Below, piece after piece: positions 55,574 to 64,000 of a stretch of DNA of 64,000 nt (its first letter is position 1; each line of letters starts with the position of its first letter). The stretch is taken from the NCBI RefSeq assembly GCF_009498035.1, contig NZ_CP034550.1, positions 4,154,001-4,218,000 of the forward strand, written 5' to 3'. The notes below the pieces were generated by a model. It saw only the letters and a list, made by a program, of their open reading frames with translations. It did no database searches and was not told where the DNA came from. Made by a program: the position numbers and the translations under genes. This stretch comes from Saccharothrix syringae. GTDB lineage: Bacteria > Actinomycetota > Actinomycetes > Mycobacteriales > Pseudonocardiaceae.

Positions 55574-58164
55574 CGGCGGAAGCGTAGAGGTCGGCGGCCC
55601 GACGGGGTAAGCACTTCCGCGGACAGCGGGCGGACCCCGTCGCCCGCCGGTTCGCGGGGCCCCGGTCCGCCCGGGGGTGGCCCGGCCAGGTGTTCCTGCA
55701 ACCGGGCGTGCCGGAACTGGTAGACCGACCCGACCTGCCGCAGCACCCCGCGGTCCCGCGCGTCGGCGAGGAACCGCATCAGGTGCGGTGGCAGCCTGCC
55801 GCTGAGCCCCAACCACCCGCGCGTGATGGCGAAGAGCCCCCACGCCGTGTCCATGCCGCCCAGGAAGAACGCCCCGGCGAAGGCGACCGCGCCGGCCACC
55901 AGCCCGGCCCCGGCGCCGTACGAGCACCCGACCAGGGGGCCGACGCCCACCGCGATCACGGCGCCCTGGGTGGGGCCGCGCACCGCGGACATCGCCCGGT
56001 CGCTGCGCAGGACCGCCGCGGGGCTGGGTGCGCGCAGCTCGTCCGCGGGCGCCTTGAGCCAGTCCGCGACGCCCGCGGACAGCAAGGCGCACAGCCCGCT
56101 GCCCGCCCCGAGCACCGCACCGCCGCCGAACCCGACCAGCGGGGCGGTCACCAGCGCGATCACCGCGCCCATCAGCGACCCGAACGCCAGCCGGTCCCGG
56201 AAGGCGCCCAGGAGCCGCCCGAACCGCCCGCGCACCCGGGCGTCGGCCAGGCCCGGGGTGTCCTGGGTGCGCCAGGCGCGTGCGGTGACCAGCCCCGACA
56301 CGACCCCGGGCAGCAGGCAGGCGAGGAACCCGACCCGCAGCGCGGCCGACGGCGTCGGGAGCAGTCCCGCCGCGAGCCCGCCGAGCCCGATGCCGGCACC
56401 GGTCACCAGCCCCACCACGAACCCGTACACCGAGTTGGTCACCGCCCGCGGCACCTCGCGGTGCAGCTCCCACCAGGCCAGGTCGCGGGTGCCGCGGCGG
56501 TCGAGGTGGGCGGCGAGGAACCCGAGCCACCTGCGGGCGTCCGCCGGGTCGTGGCGCGCCGCCGGTCCGCCCGCCCGGTCGGACGGCGCGGGCGGGTGGT
56601 GCTCGTACACGGCGGGGACGAGCGCCTCCAGCAGGTGCTCCTCGACGGCGGCGCGGTCGGGGAACCGCCGCGCGTCGAGCAGCTCGACCGGGTCCGCGCC
56701 GGGCCCGGCGCAGGCGGTCCGGGCGAGCCAGACCATCAGCGGGGTCGACAGCGCCGCGGCCAGCGGGTGGTCGGGCCGGTCGCGCAGGTGGTCGTGGACC
56801 CGGTGCCACCGGTCGTCGCCCGGTCGCGCCTCGGCCAGGTGGGCGACGGCCTCCGCCAGCCCGACCGGTTCGAGCTCGACGACCGCGGCCGACGACAGCA
56901 CCCGGCCGCCGGAGGCCACCGCGTCCTCGTACTCGGCGCCGCGGCAGGTGACGACGAACGGCCGCCCGCCCGCGGCGGCCCGGTCCAGGGCCGCGATCGC
57001 GGCCGGCCGCAGCGCCGGGGACAGCTCGTCGACGCCGTCGAGCACGGGCAGCACCGCGCCGTCCGCGACCAGGCGCTCCACCAGCCGCCGCCCGGCGCAG
57101 TCCACCCGGGACAGCGCCGGGTACTCCTCGACCAGCCGGCGGGCGAGCCACGCGTCCACGTTCTCCCGGTGCGGGTGCCACGACGCCGCCGACAGCAGCA
57201 CCGGCACCGGGCCGCCGTGGACCCGCCGGTGCTCCAGCAGGCCCAGGGTGAGCAGGATCGCCAGCGCCGTCTTGCCCGCGCCGGGCTCGCCGAGGACCAC
57301 CAGCTGCCGGTGCGGCAGGCTGACGAAGGCGTCCACGACCCGGTCCAGCCGGCCGCGGAACCGCAGCCGCAGCGGTCGGCCGCCGACCGCGCCGCCCAGC
57401 ACGGCCGCCGGGCGACCGGCGACCGGGCGCGCGGTGGTGGCCCACCGCAGCCGCAGCGGCTCCGGTTCGTGCAGCATCCGGGCCGCGGCCTCGTCGGTCC
57501 ACTGCCGGCGGATCGCCTCGGCCAGCCCCCGCGCCACGCAGTCCTCGTCGACCGCGGTCGGCGGCGGCCCCACGTGGTCCGGGACGCGCGGCTGGTCGGG
57601 CAGGGCGATCCAGGCGACGGCCTGCGTCTCCTTGACCCGCACGGCGACCCGCCGGTAGCCGCCCGGCCCGGCGGCCGGGCAGTGGCGCACGACCTCGTCG
57701 AAGAACCAGGACGACGTGATGAGCGCCAGCACGCCGGGCGACCAGGCCAGCGCGGCCTTGAGCTGCGGCGCGTCGAGCAGCCGGAACGCCAGGTTCACCG
57801 ACGCCGCGGTCGCGCCGTGGTCGTCGTAGTGGACCTCGCCCGCGTGCAGCGCCACCCGCAGCCGGATGCGCTCCTCGGCGGGGTGCGCCCGGTTGTGCTC
57901 GTGCAGCGCCCCGACCAGCAGGCCGGGCAGCGCCTCGACGAACAGGCTCTTGACCACCCCCGGCGCCACCAGGACGAACACGCCGTCGCCGCGGTCCTCG
58001 TGCTGCCAGTCGGTCCGCGGCACGCCGGCCCGCGCGAGGGCCGACCCCAGCACCCGGTACAGGCCCGCCCGCACCGCGACCTGGTGCGCGTTGGTCCGGC
58101 GGTGGTCCCCGAACGCCTCGACGTCGAGCACGAGGATCGTCCGGTGCACCGCCGGGTGGGCCAC
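55522..58164 (-). CDS. Class III nucleotide cyclase-like domain fused to NACHT NTPase and multi-pass membrane domain
   Basis: An 880-residue fusion. Residues 5-180 look like a class III cyclase: TILVLDVEAFGD and EDRGDGVFVLV give the two metal Asp, LRVALHAGEVH the middle strand, and ASVNLAFRLLDA the transition-state Asn and Arg, so activity is possible. Residues 265-460 are a NACHT NTPase (VVLGEPGAGKTALAIL; Walker B VLPVLDGVDEL). Residues ~580-800 hold about six to eight hydrophobic helices, and the end is Pro/Arg-rich. GTG 58164 starts 4 bp after the Tat gene stop; ATG 58194 would overlap it. Plausible role: cyclic-nucleotide-linked defence or stress signalling at the membrane (inference). 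Confidence 0.85.
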   Translation of the reverse strand: MAHPAVHRTILVLDVEAFGDHRRTNAHQVAVRAGLYRVLGSALARAGVPRTDWQHEDRGDGVFVLVAPGVVKSLFVEALPGLLVGALHEHNRAHPAEERIRLRVALHAGEVHYDDHGATAASVNLAFRLLDAPQLKAALAWSPGVLALITSSWFFDEVVRHCPAAGPGGYRRVAVRVKETQAVAWIALPDQPRVPDHVGPPPTAVDEDCVARGLAEAIRRQWTDEAAARMLHEPEPLRLRWATTARPVAGRPAAVLGGAVGGRPLRLRFRGRLDRVVDAFVSLPHRQLVVLGEPGAGKTALAILLTLGLLEHRRVHGGPVPVLLSAASWHPHRENVDAWLARRLVEEYPALSRVDCAGRRLVERLVADGAVLPVLDGVDELSPALRPAAIAALDRAAAGGRPFVVTCRGAEYEDAVASGGRVLSSAAVVELEPVGLAEAVAHLAEARPGDDRWHRVHDHLRDRPDHPLAAALSTPLMVWLARTACAGPGADPVELLDARRFPDRAAVEEHLLEALVPAVYEHHPPAPSDRAGGPAARHDPADARRWLGFLAAHLDRRGTRDLAWWELHREVPRAVTNSVYGFVVGLVTGAGIGLGGLAAGLLPTPSAALRVGFLACLLPGVVSGLVTARAWRTQDTPGLADARVRGRFGRLLGAFRDRLAFGSLMGAVIALVTAPLVGFGGGAVLGAGSGLCALLSAGVADWLKAPADELRAPSPAAVLRSDRAMSAVRGPTQGAVIAVGVGPLVGCSYGAGAGLVAGAVAFAGAFFLGGMDTAWGLFAITRGWLGLSGRLPPHLMRFLADARDRGVLRQVGSVYQFRHARLQEHLAGPPPGGPGPREPAGDGVRPLSAEVLTPSGRRPLRFRRWPCPSGSRTGTTSPGS

Positions 58165-58168
58165 CGGC

Positions 58169-58783
58169 TCAGAAGCGGACCAGGTACTCCTCATGCCGCC
58201 AAACCCCGTCGAACCTGGACGCCGCCACGTGGTACGGGAAGCCGCTCGGGCGCGACACCGGGCACCGCGTGCTCCCGATGCCGTTGTCGATGAAGAAGAG
58301 GGCCGCGCAGTCGATGCAGCGCCGCCACCCGGCCTGCTTGGGGAACGGCGACAGCGGTGAGAACCACGCCGGCTCCACCTTGTGGGCGGGCGCGGTCGAG
58401 GTGTGGCCCGCGGAGTTGTTGGGGCAGACCGTGGACTGCTGGTGGAAGTAGACGGCCTTGCAGGTCGCGCACCACTTGAGCCACAACTGGCCGAACACGT
58501 CCACCACGCCGTTGACGACGGTGGGCCCATCGGTCGACCAGTAGGCGCCGCTGCCGTCCTGGTAGTGCGAGTGGTCCCACCAGTGGTGGACGGGGCAGTG
58601 GCCGTTGTCGCCGGCGCCGGCGCGCCACATCGACTGGCACCGCGAGCACCACCGGAAGCCCGCCTCCACGGCGGCGCCCGCGGTACCCGGGACCGCGGCG
58701 GCGCCCGCGCCGGCCAGCAGCGCGGCGCCGCCCGCCAGCCCGGCAGCCCGCAGCAGCCGCCTGCGGCTGAGGTCGTCGGTCAT
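58169..58783 (-). CDS. Tat-exported protein with three Cys/His zinc-ribbon-like repeats
   Basis: A 204-residue protein. ATG 58783 follows GAGGGAGGGAC. Residues 5-37 are a Tat signal (LSRRRLLRAAGLAGGAALL, then TAGA). The mature part has three repeats of WCxxC...CP..H: FRWCSRCQSMW/HCPVHHWWDHSHY, LKWCATCKAVYF/VCPNNSAGH and WRRCIDCAALFF/RCPVSRPSG. Tat export of a folded, probably metal-bound protein fits. The function is unknown. It is the first gene of the run leading to the cyclase-NACHT gene, which starts 4 bp after its stop. Confidence 0.85.
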   Translation of the reverse strand: MTDDLSRRRLLRAAGLAGGAALLAGAGAAAVPGTAGAAVEAGFRWCSRCQSMWRAGAGDNGHCPVHHWWDHSHYQDGSGAYWSTDGPTVVNGVVDVFGQLWLKWCATCKAVYFHQQSTVCPNNSAGHTSTAPAHKVEPAWFSPLSPFPKQAGWRRCIDCAALFFIDNGIGSTRCPVSRPSGFPYHVAASRFDGVWRHEEYLVRF

Positions 58784-59088
58784 GTCGTGTCCCTCCCTCG
58801 GCGTGGCGGGCACCCGTCCCGAACCGGTGCGGGTGGCCGCCGTCCGGTCCGACGATCGACCGGTGCCCGCCCCGGCGGAAGGCCGCGGGCTTCATCCGTA
58901 CAAAGCCGTACAGGCGCCCGACCTCGCGTTCCCGCCGCGTCCGGACCGGCCCGCCGCGGGCCACGCCCCGGTGTCGCCCGTCCCGCTTGGCGGAACCGCG
59001 GGTGGTGAGGCGGGGCGGGGTCGTTCTCGGCGGCTCGTCGCGGCGCCCGACGAGCCGCGTCGAAACACGACCCGGGCCCGTCAGCCCG
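58784..59088. other. 305-bp intergenic region
   Basis: Upstream region of the Tat gene and 3' flank of the TetR gene. It contains a CCGTACA direct repeat near 58897-58913 that could belong to the promoter or an operator. I see no gene, clear promoter or strong hairpin. Confidence 0.5.
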
Positions 59089-59772
59089 CTACCGGCACAC
59101 CTCGGTGTCGGCGTGCTCGCCGACCGCCCGCCCCGCGCCGGAGCGCTCCGCACCCGCCTCACCCCGCCCGAGCTCGCCCGGCACCCCCGCCAACCCGACC
59201 AGCATCGGCAGGTACACCTCGTCCACCAGCTCGGCGATCACCCGCTCGTCCGGCGGCGTGCCGCACGTGACGGCCTCGTTGCGGATCAGGTCCAGCGGGA
59301 CCCGGGCGGCGCGCCGGGGCAGTTCGAACGGCCTCAGCTCGCCCCGCTCCACCGCCCGCCGCACGACCGCGTCCACCGCGTGGAACAGCGGCGAGTCGGT
59401 GAGGTACCTGCGCATCAGCTCGGCGATCTCGGGGTGCCGGAACGCCTCGCCCATCACGCCGGCGATCATCTCGTTCATCATCGCGTCCATGCGGCGGGAG
59501 ACCCTGCCGAACAGCGCCAGCAGGTCGGTGCGCAGCGAGCCGGTGTCGGGCGAACCGCGGTCGACGGGTACCCGGCCCTGCCAGGCGGCCAGGGCCAGCT
59601 CGGCGCGGTTGGCCCAGCGCCGGTAGATCACCGGTTTGCTGGTGCCCGCCCGCGCGGCGACCGCCTCGACGGTGAACCGGGCGTAGCCGACCTCGCTCAA
59701 CTCCGCCCAGGCCGCGTCCAGGATGGCCCGCTCCAGCTCCGCACCGCGGCGGCGCGACTTGCGCTCCGGCAC
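59089..59772 (-). CDS. TetR family regulator of the adjacent ABC exporter
   Basis: A 227-residue repressor. The helix-turn-helix is at about 32-64 (FTVEAVAARAGTSKPVIYRRW), followed by a helical effector domain and an Ala/Gly/Glu-rich tail. GTG 59772 is 74 bp from the divergent exporter gene, and the palindrome AGATACG-N3-CGTTTCT lies between them over the exporter -35 box. It therefore very likely represses the exporter and itself until a drug-like ligand binds. Confidence 0.93.
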   Translation of the reverse strand: MPERKSRRRGAELERAILDAAWAELSEVGYARFTVEAVAARAGTSKPVIYRRWANRAELALAAWQGRVPVDRGSPDTGSLRTDLLALFGRVSRRMDAMMNEMIAGVMGEAFRHPEIAELMRRYLTDSPLFHAVDAVVRRAVERGELRPFELPRRAARVPLDLIRNEAVTCGTPPDERVIAELVDEVYLPMLVGLAGVPGELGRGEAGAERSGAGRAVGEHADTEVCR

Positions 59773-59782
59773 CCTACCCCTT

Positions 59783-59799
59783 AGATACGTTGCGTTTCT
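59783..59799. promoter_or_regulatory. TetR operator
   Basis: AGATACG-TTG-CGTTTCT, a 17-bp palindrome with one mismatch per arm. It covers the -35 box of the exporter promoter. Confidence 0.65.
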
Positions 59800-59818
59800 T
59801 AAAATTTCGGTCTACCTT
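59790..59818 (+). promoter_or_regulatory. Promoter of the ABC exporter operon
   Basis: TTGCGT (59790-59795), 17-nt spacer, TACCTT (59813-59818), leaving a leader of about 20 nt before ATG 59847. Confidence 0.6.
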
Positions 59819-59846
59819 GCCCAGGGTAAGACACGAGCAGTTTCTT

Positions 59847-61595
59847 ATGGGGGAATCGTCCTTGTTGACCCGATTGCTGCGCGGCTACCTGCCGCCGTAC
59901 CGCCGTGAGCTGGGCGCGGTGCTCGTGCTCCAGCTCATCGGCACCATCGCCTCGCTGTACCTGCCCAGCCTCAACGCCGACATCATCGACTCCGGCGTCG
60001 CCACCGGTGACACCGGCTACATCCTGAGCACCGGGTGGTGGATGCTGGGGGTCTCGCTGGTGCAGATCGCCTGCTCCGTCGGTGCCGTCTACTACGGCGC
60101 CCGCACCGCCATGAGCTTCGGGCGCGACGTCCGGTCCGCGGTCTTCCACCGCGTCGGCGAGTTCTCCGCCCGCGAGGTGTCCGCGTTCGGGCCCTCCTCG
60201 CTGATCACCCGCTCCACCAACGACGTGCAGCAGGTCCAGATGCTGGTGGTGATGGGGTGCACCATGCTGGTGTCCGCGCCCATCACCTGTGTGGCGGGCA
60301 TCGTCATGGCCCTCCAGGAGGACGTGGGGCTGTCCTGGCTGCTGCTGGTCTGCGTGCCGGCGCTGGCACTGGCCATCGGGCTGATCGTGGTGCGGATGGT
60401 GCCGCAGTTCCGCCGCATGCAGGAGCGCATCGACGCGGTCAACCGGGTGCTGCGGGAGCAGCTGTCGGGCATCCGGGTGGTCCGCGCCTTCGTCCGCGAG
60501 GAGGCCGAGACCCGCCGGTTCGGCGAGGCCAACGCCGCGCTGACCGACACCGCGCTGCGCGTGGGCAGGCTCCAGGCCCTGATCTTCCCCACGGTCATGC
60601 TCCTGCTCAACGCGTCCAGCGTCGCCGTGCTGTGGTTCGGCGCGCACCGGGTCGACGCGGGGCAGATGCAGGTCGGCTCGCTGACCGCGTTCGTGAGCTA
60701 CCTGATGCAGATCCTGGTCTCGGTGATGATGGCGACGTTCATCTCGATGATGATCCCGCGCGCCGCGGTCTGCGCCGAGCGGATCAACGAGGTGCTCGAC
60801 ACCGAGTCGTCCGTGGTGCCGCCCACCGCCGCCGTCACCGTCCTGCCCACGGGGCCCTCGGTGGAGTTCCGCGGCGCCGGGTTCCGCTACCCCGGCGCGG
60901 CCGACCCCGTGCTGCGCGGGGTCTCCTTCCGCGCCGAGGCGGGGCAGACCACCGCCGTCATCGGCAGCACCGGCGCGGGCAAGACCACGCTGCTGTCCCT
61001 GGTGCCGCGGCTGGTCGACGTCACCGACGGCACCGTGCTGGTCAGCGGCGCGGACGTGCGGGAGGTCGACCCGGACACCCTGTGCGGCCGCATCGGCCTG
61101 GTGCCGCAGCGGCCCTACCTGTTCAGCGGGACGGTGGCCAGCAACCTGCGCTACGGCAGGCCCGACGCCACCGACGAGGAGCTGTGGGAGGCGCTGGAGG
61201 TCGCGCAGGCCCGCGACTTCGTCGAGCAGATGCCCGGCGGCCTGGACGCGCCGATCTCGCAGGGCGGCACCAACGTCTCGGGCGGCCAGCGGCAGCGGCT
61301 GTCCATCGCGCGGGCGCTGGTCCGCAGGCCCGACGTCTACCTGTTCGACGACGCGTTCTCCGCGCTCGACCTGGCCACCGACGCCCGGCTGCGCGCCGCC
61401 CTGCGCCCGCACACCCGGCGGGCGGTCGTGCTCGTGGTGGCGCAGCGGGTCTCCACCGTCGTCGACGCCGACCGGATCGTGGTGCTCGACGACGGGTCGG
61501 TCGTCGGCGTCGGCACCCACCACGAGCTGCTGGAGACCTGCCCGACCTACGTCGAGATCGTCCGTTCCCAGCTGACCCCGGAGCAGGCCGCATGA
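59847..61595 (+). CDS. ABC exporter half-transporter with degenerate ATP site
   Basis: A 582-residue half-transporter: six membrane helices (15-310) and an ATPase domain. Lys379 lies in Walker A (GSTGAGKTT) and the signature is [10 protein letters not shown], but Walker B reads [10 protein letters not shown] (Asp for catalytic Glu) and the H loop VAQRVST (Gln for His). This matches the degenerate-site partner of heterodimeric exporters such as TM287/288. ATG 59847 has a weak ribosome site; TTG 59862 with GGGGGAA before it is a real alternative. The gene overlaps its partner by ATGA. It likely exports drugs or lipids. Confidence 0.93.
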   Translation: MGESSLLTRLLRGYLPPYRRELGAVLVLQLIGTIASLYLPSLNADIIDSGVATGDTGYILSTGWWMLGVSLVQIACSVGAVYYGARTAMSFGRDVRSAVFHRVGEFSAREVSAFGPSSLITRSTNDVQQVQMLVVMGCTMLVSAPITCVAGIVMALQEDVGLSWLLLVCVPALALAIGLIVVRMVPQFRRMQERIDAVNRVLREQLSGIRVVRAFVREEAETRRFGEANAALTDTALRVGRLQALIFPTVMLLLNASSVAVLWFGAHRVDAGQMQVGSLTAFVSYLMQILVSVMMATFISMMIPRAAVCAERINEVLDTESSVVPPTAAVTVLPTGPSVEFRGAGFRYPGAADPVLRGVSFRAEAGQTTAVIGSTGAGKTTLLSLVPRLVDVTDGTVLVSGADVREVDPDTLCGRIGLVPQRPYLFSGTVASNLRYGRPDATDEELWEALEVAQARDFVEQMPGGLDAPISQGGTNVSGGQRQRLSIARALVRRPDVYLFDDAFSALDLATDARLRAALRPHTRRAVVLVVAQRVSTVVDADRIVVLDDGSVVGVGTHHELLETCPTYVEIVRSQLTPEQAA

Positions 61596-63448
61596 GCACC
61601 AACACCGAGACCCGGTCGCAGCCCACGCGGATGGGCGGTGGCGGCTTCCCGGGCATGGGCATGCCCATGGGCAAGGCGAAGGACTTCAAGCCCTCGGCCC
61701 GCAGGCTGGCCGCCCGCCTGCACCCGGAGCGCCGCGCGTTCGGGGCCGTGGTCGCGCTGGGCGTGGTCAGCGTGGCGCTCGCCGTGGTGGGGCCGAAGAT
61801 CCTCGGCCACGCCACCGACATCATCTTCGACGGCGTGCTGGCGCGGATGCGCGGCGTGCCCGGCGCGGGCATCGACTTCCCCGCGCTGGGCTGGGTGCTC
61901 GCCTGGGTGATGGCCCTGTACCTGGCGTCCTCGCTGTTCGGGTGGGCGCAGGGCAGGCTGCTCAACGGCGTGGTGCAGCGGGTGGTGTTCCAGCTGCGGG
62001 CCGACGTCGAGGTGAAGCTGCACCGGCTGCCCCTGCGCTACTTCGACGACAAGCCGCGCGGCGAGCTGCTCTCGCGCGTCACCAACGACATCGACAACGT
62101 CGCCATGACCCTCCAGCAGACGCTGAGCCAGCTGCTGACGTCCCTGCTGACCGTGGTCGGCGTGCTGGCGATGATGGTGTCGATCTCACCGCTGCTGGCG
62201 GTGATCGCGCTGCTGCTGATCCCCGTGTCGATGGTGGTGACCGGCCGGATCGGCAAGCGCTCGCAGCAGCTGTTCGTGGCGCAGTGGAAGCACACCGGCG
62301 CGCTCAACGCGCACATCGAGGAGGCGTTCACCGGGCACCAGCTGGTCAAGGTGTTCGGGCGGCAGCGCGAGTCGGAGGCCGAGTTCCGCCGCCGCAACGA
62401 CGAGCTGCTGGGCTCGGCGCTGGGCGCCCAGTTCATCTCCGGGCTGATCATGCCGGTGATGATGTTCCTGTCCAACATCAGCTACGTGGTGATCGCGGTG
62501 GTCGGCGCGCTGCGGATCACCTCGGGCGCGATGACCCTGGGCGAGGTGCAGGCGTTCATCCAGTACTCGCGCCAGTTCACCCAGCCGCTGACCCAGGTCG
62601 CCTCGATGGCCACCCTGATGCAGTCCGGCGTCGCCTCGGCCGAGCGCGTGTTCGAGCTGCTCGACGCCGAGGAGCAGCTGCCCGACCCGGCGGACGCCCC
62701 GCTGCCCGAGCGGCGCCGCGGCCGGGTCGAGTTCACCGGCGTCGACTTCTCCTACCGGCCCGAGCAGCCGCTCATCGAGGACCTGTCGCTGGTCGCCGAA
62801 CCCGGCCAGACGGTGGCCATCGTGGGACCGACCGGCGCGGGCAAGACCACGCTGGTCAACCTGGTGATGCGGTTCTACGAGCTGGACGGCGGCCGGATCA
62901 CCCTCGACGGGGTGGACATCACCCGGCTGCGCCGCGAGGACCTGCGCTCGCAGGTCGGCATGGTGCTGCAGGACACCTGGCTGTTCGGCGGCACGATCCG
63001 TGACAACATCGCCTACGGCAGGCCCGGTGCCACGGAGGAGGAGGTCCTGGCCGCCGCGCGGGCCGCGCACGTCGACCACTTCGTCCGCACCCTGACCGAC
63101 GGCTACGACACCGTGATCGACGAGGAGGGCACGAACATCAGCGCGGGTGAGAAGCAGTTGCTGACCATCGCCCGCGCGTTCCTGGCCGACCCGCCGCTGC
63201 TGATCCTGGACGAGGCGACCAGCTCGGTGGACACGCGGACCGAGGCGCTGGTGCAGCGGGCGATGGCGGCGCTGCGCACGTCGCGCACGAGCTTCGTCAT
63301 CGCGCACCGGCTGTCCACCATCCGCGACGCCGACCTGATCCTGGTGATGGAGTCGGGGCGGATCGTGGAGCAGGGCACGCACGACGAGCTGATCGCGGCC
63401 GGGGGCGCCTACCACCGGCTCTACTCGGCCCAGTTCTCGGCGGCCTGA
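61592..63448 (+). CDS. ABC exporter half-transporter with consensus ATP site
   Basis: A 618-residue partner subunit. Residues 1-35 are a Gly/Met-rich cytosolic lead ([18 protein letters not shown]), then six membrane helices and the ATPase with GPTGAGKTT, Walker [13 protein letters not shown] and H loop IAHRLST, all catalytic. Its own signature is NISAGEKQ instead of LSGGQ; since each ATP site pairs one subunit's Walker motifs with the other's signature, this weak signature belongs to the degenerate site. ATG 61592 overlaps the upstream stop. A 32-bp palindromic terminator follows. Confidence 0.95.
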   Translation: MSTNTETRSQPTRMGGGGFPGMGMPMGKAKDFKPSARRLAARLHPERRAFGAVVALGVVSVALAVVGPKILGHATDIIFDGVLARMRGVPGAGIDFPALGWVLAWVMALYLASSLFGWAQGRLLNGVVQRVVFQLRADVEVKLHRLPLRYFDDKPRGELLSRVTNDIDNVAMTLQQTLSQLLTSLLTVVGVLAMMVSISPLLAVIALLLIPVSMVVTGRIGKRSQQLFVAQWKHTGALNAHIEEAFTGHQLVKVFGRQRESEAEFRRRNDELLGSALGAQFISGLIMPVMMFLSNISYVVIAVVGALRITSGAMTLGEVQAFIQYSRQFTQPLTQVASMATLMQSGVASAERVFELLDAEEQLPDPADAPLPERRRGRVEFTGVDFSYRPEQPLIEDLSLVAEPGQTVAIVGPTGAGKTTLVNLVMRFYELDGGRITLDGVDITRLRREDLRSQVGMVLQDTWLFGGTIRDNIAYGRPGATEEEVLAAARAAHVDHFVRTLTDGYDTVIDEEGTNISAGEKQLLTIARAFLADPPLLILDEATSSVDTRTEALVQRAMAALRTSRTSFVIAHRLSTIRDADLILVMESGRIVEQGTHDELIAAGGAYHRLYSAQFSAA

Positions 63449-63460
63449 CCGGGGGAGGGA

Positions 63461-63492
63461 GGTGACCCGCCGGCACGTGCCGGCGGGTCACC
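63461..63492. terminator. Bidirectional terminator
   Basis: A perfect 32-bp palindrome (arms GGTGACCCGCCGGCAC / GTGCCGGCGGGTCACC) 12 bp after the exporter operon and directly abutting the stop codon of the convergent gene. Confidence 0.85.
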
Positions 63493-64000
63493 TCAGGTCG
63501 ACGCCACCGGGTCCAGCGCGATCGCGGCCCACAGCACGCGGCCCTCGTCCAGGGTGGGCGTGTTGCCGCAGGCGGTGCTGAGGCGGTGGATGCGGGTGAG
63601 GTCGAGGCGGCGGGCGGCGCCCCGCGGCGACGGGCCGGTGTGCCGGACCGCGACGGTCAGCTGGTCGGGGAACCGCTCGATCCGCAGCACCAGGGTCGCG
63701 CTGGTGTGGGCCTGCGTGATGTCGACCAGCTCACCGGCCAGCAGCACCGCGCGGGGGCACACCTCGCGCAGCCCCCACCGGGTGCACGTGCGCCGGGCGA
63801 AGTCGCGGGCCAGGTGCGGCGCGTCGGTGTCCGCGGGCACCTGCATCTCGTTGCGCTGCCGCCACGTCGGCGAGGTCGTCGCCTCCAGGGCGGCGTCCAG
63901 CCGGTCGTGGCACGGCACGAACCGGCTCAGGCCGGTGCGCGCGAGCATCGCGCGGTGGCGCGCGGTGGTGGCCACCAGCAGCAGCGGCACGCAGGGCCAG
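63493..64000 (-). CDS. STAS-ATPase fusion with degenerate ATPase, 5' end beyond the window
   Basis: Reading stays open to the right edge, and the residues just before the first possible start (WPCVPLLLVATTARHRAML) align with WPSVPLLLAGSAERLPRR of the STAS-ATPase fusion at 11,970. The gene therefore begins outside the window and GTG 63990 is not its start. The STAS end (TGLSRFVPCHDRLDAALEA) leads into an ATPase-like domain whose N box is ELVDITQAHTSA (no Asn) and whose glycine loops are absent. It probably no longer binds ATP. Shared layout with 11,970 suggests duplication and decay. Confidence 0.8.
   Translation of the reverse strand, partial: WPCVPLLLVATTARHRAMLARTGLSRFVPCHDRLDAALEATTSPTWRQRNEMQVPADTDAPHLARDFARRTCTRWGLREVCPRAVLLAGELVDITQAHTSATLVLRIERFPDQLTVAVRHTGPSPRGAARRLDLTRIHRLSTACGNTPTLDEGRVLWAAIALDPVAST

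Overview
The window is very GC-rich chromosomal DNA with long, tightly packed genes, many GTG starts and AGGAGG-type ribosome sites. Gene content (ANTAR regulators, STAS and RsbW-like switch proteins, SpoIIE phosphatase, CheB/CheR sensory proteins, STAND NTPases, many LacI and TetR regulators, secreted proteases) points to a mycelial or soil actinomycete. Pseudonocardiales (Saccharothrix, Actinosynnema, Lentzea relatives) is my best guess, but no marker here proves it. I found no rRNA, tRNA, phage, IS element or CRISPR array.

Layout. 1-2,286: an erythromycin-esterase-like and phosphoribosyltransferase pair behind a stress-type promoter, then a small membrane protein. 2,350-5,457: an iron-protein homologue, a membrane-anchored sugar-binding-like sensor and a LacI regulator. 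5,630-11,868: a sugar ABC importer with its LacI regulator, divergent from a GH42 beta-galactosidase; the shared promoter region is symmetric with two matching operators. 11,970-17,020: signalling cluster (STAS-ATPase fusion, CheR-PAS, CheB, GAF-ANTAR). 17,499-19,649: carboxylate-amine ligase and a second LacI paralogue. 20,063-25,111: secreted Cu/Zn SOD-like protein, the Hen1-Pnkp RNA repair pair and a membrane protein. 25,344-29,240: a complete ABC importer of the Fe3+/polyamine/phosphonate class. 29,289-36,217: assorted genes (LVIVD protein, DUF305, IsdG-like monooxygenase, TetR, MEDS-ATPase, GNAT, SRPBCC) mixed with unusual repeats. 36,218-39,592: SDR, Ppx/GppA, STAS, DUF4383. 39,711-44,162: secreted subtilisin and nuclease-like proteins, heme oxygenase and an Arg-rich 11-mer repeat protein. 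44,429-51,413: a poly-HAMP hybrid histidine kinase followed by an ANTAR/GAF/PAS/SpoIIE phosphatase. 51,453-58,783: a compact operon with a Tat-secreted Cys-rich protein, a nucleotide-cyclase/NACHT/multi-membrane fusion and an HTH/STAND/14-WD40 protein. 59,089-63,448: TetR plus a heterodimeric ABC exporter. 63,493-end: a second STAS-ATPase fusion cut by the window edge.

How it fits together. At least four promoters share the form GTTT/A-N15-GGGTA, the form known for SigB/SigF stress sigma factors. They precede the esterase pair, the STAS-ATPase fusion, the carboxylate-amine ligase and the DUF4383 gene. With the many anti-sigma-like ATPases, STAS proteins and PP2C phosphatases, this suggests a partner-switching stress regulon spread through the region.

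Most worth a second look: (1) a ten-unit array with exact 22-bp period at 35,991-36,210, with a three-unit relative in the same unit order at 33,587-33,652 and a long nested hairpin beside it; (2) the cyclase/NACHT/membrane plus STAND/WD40 operon, which looks like a conflict or immunity system; (3) the 11-mer amphipathic repeat protein; (4) an orphan promoter-operator with no gene behind it near 19,940.
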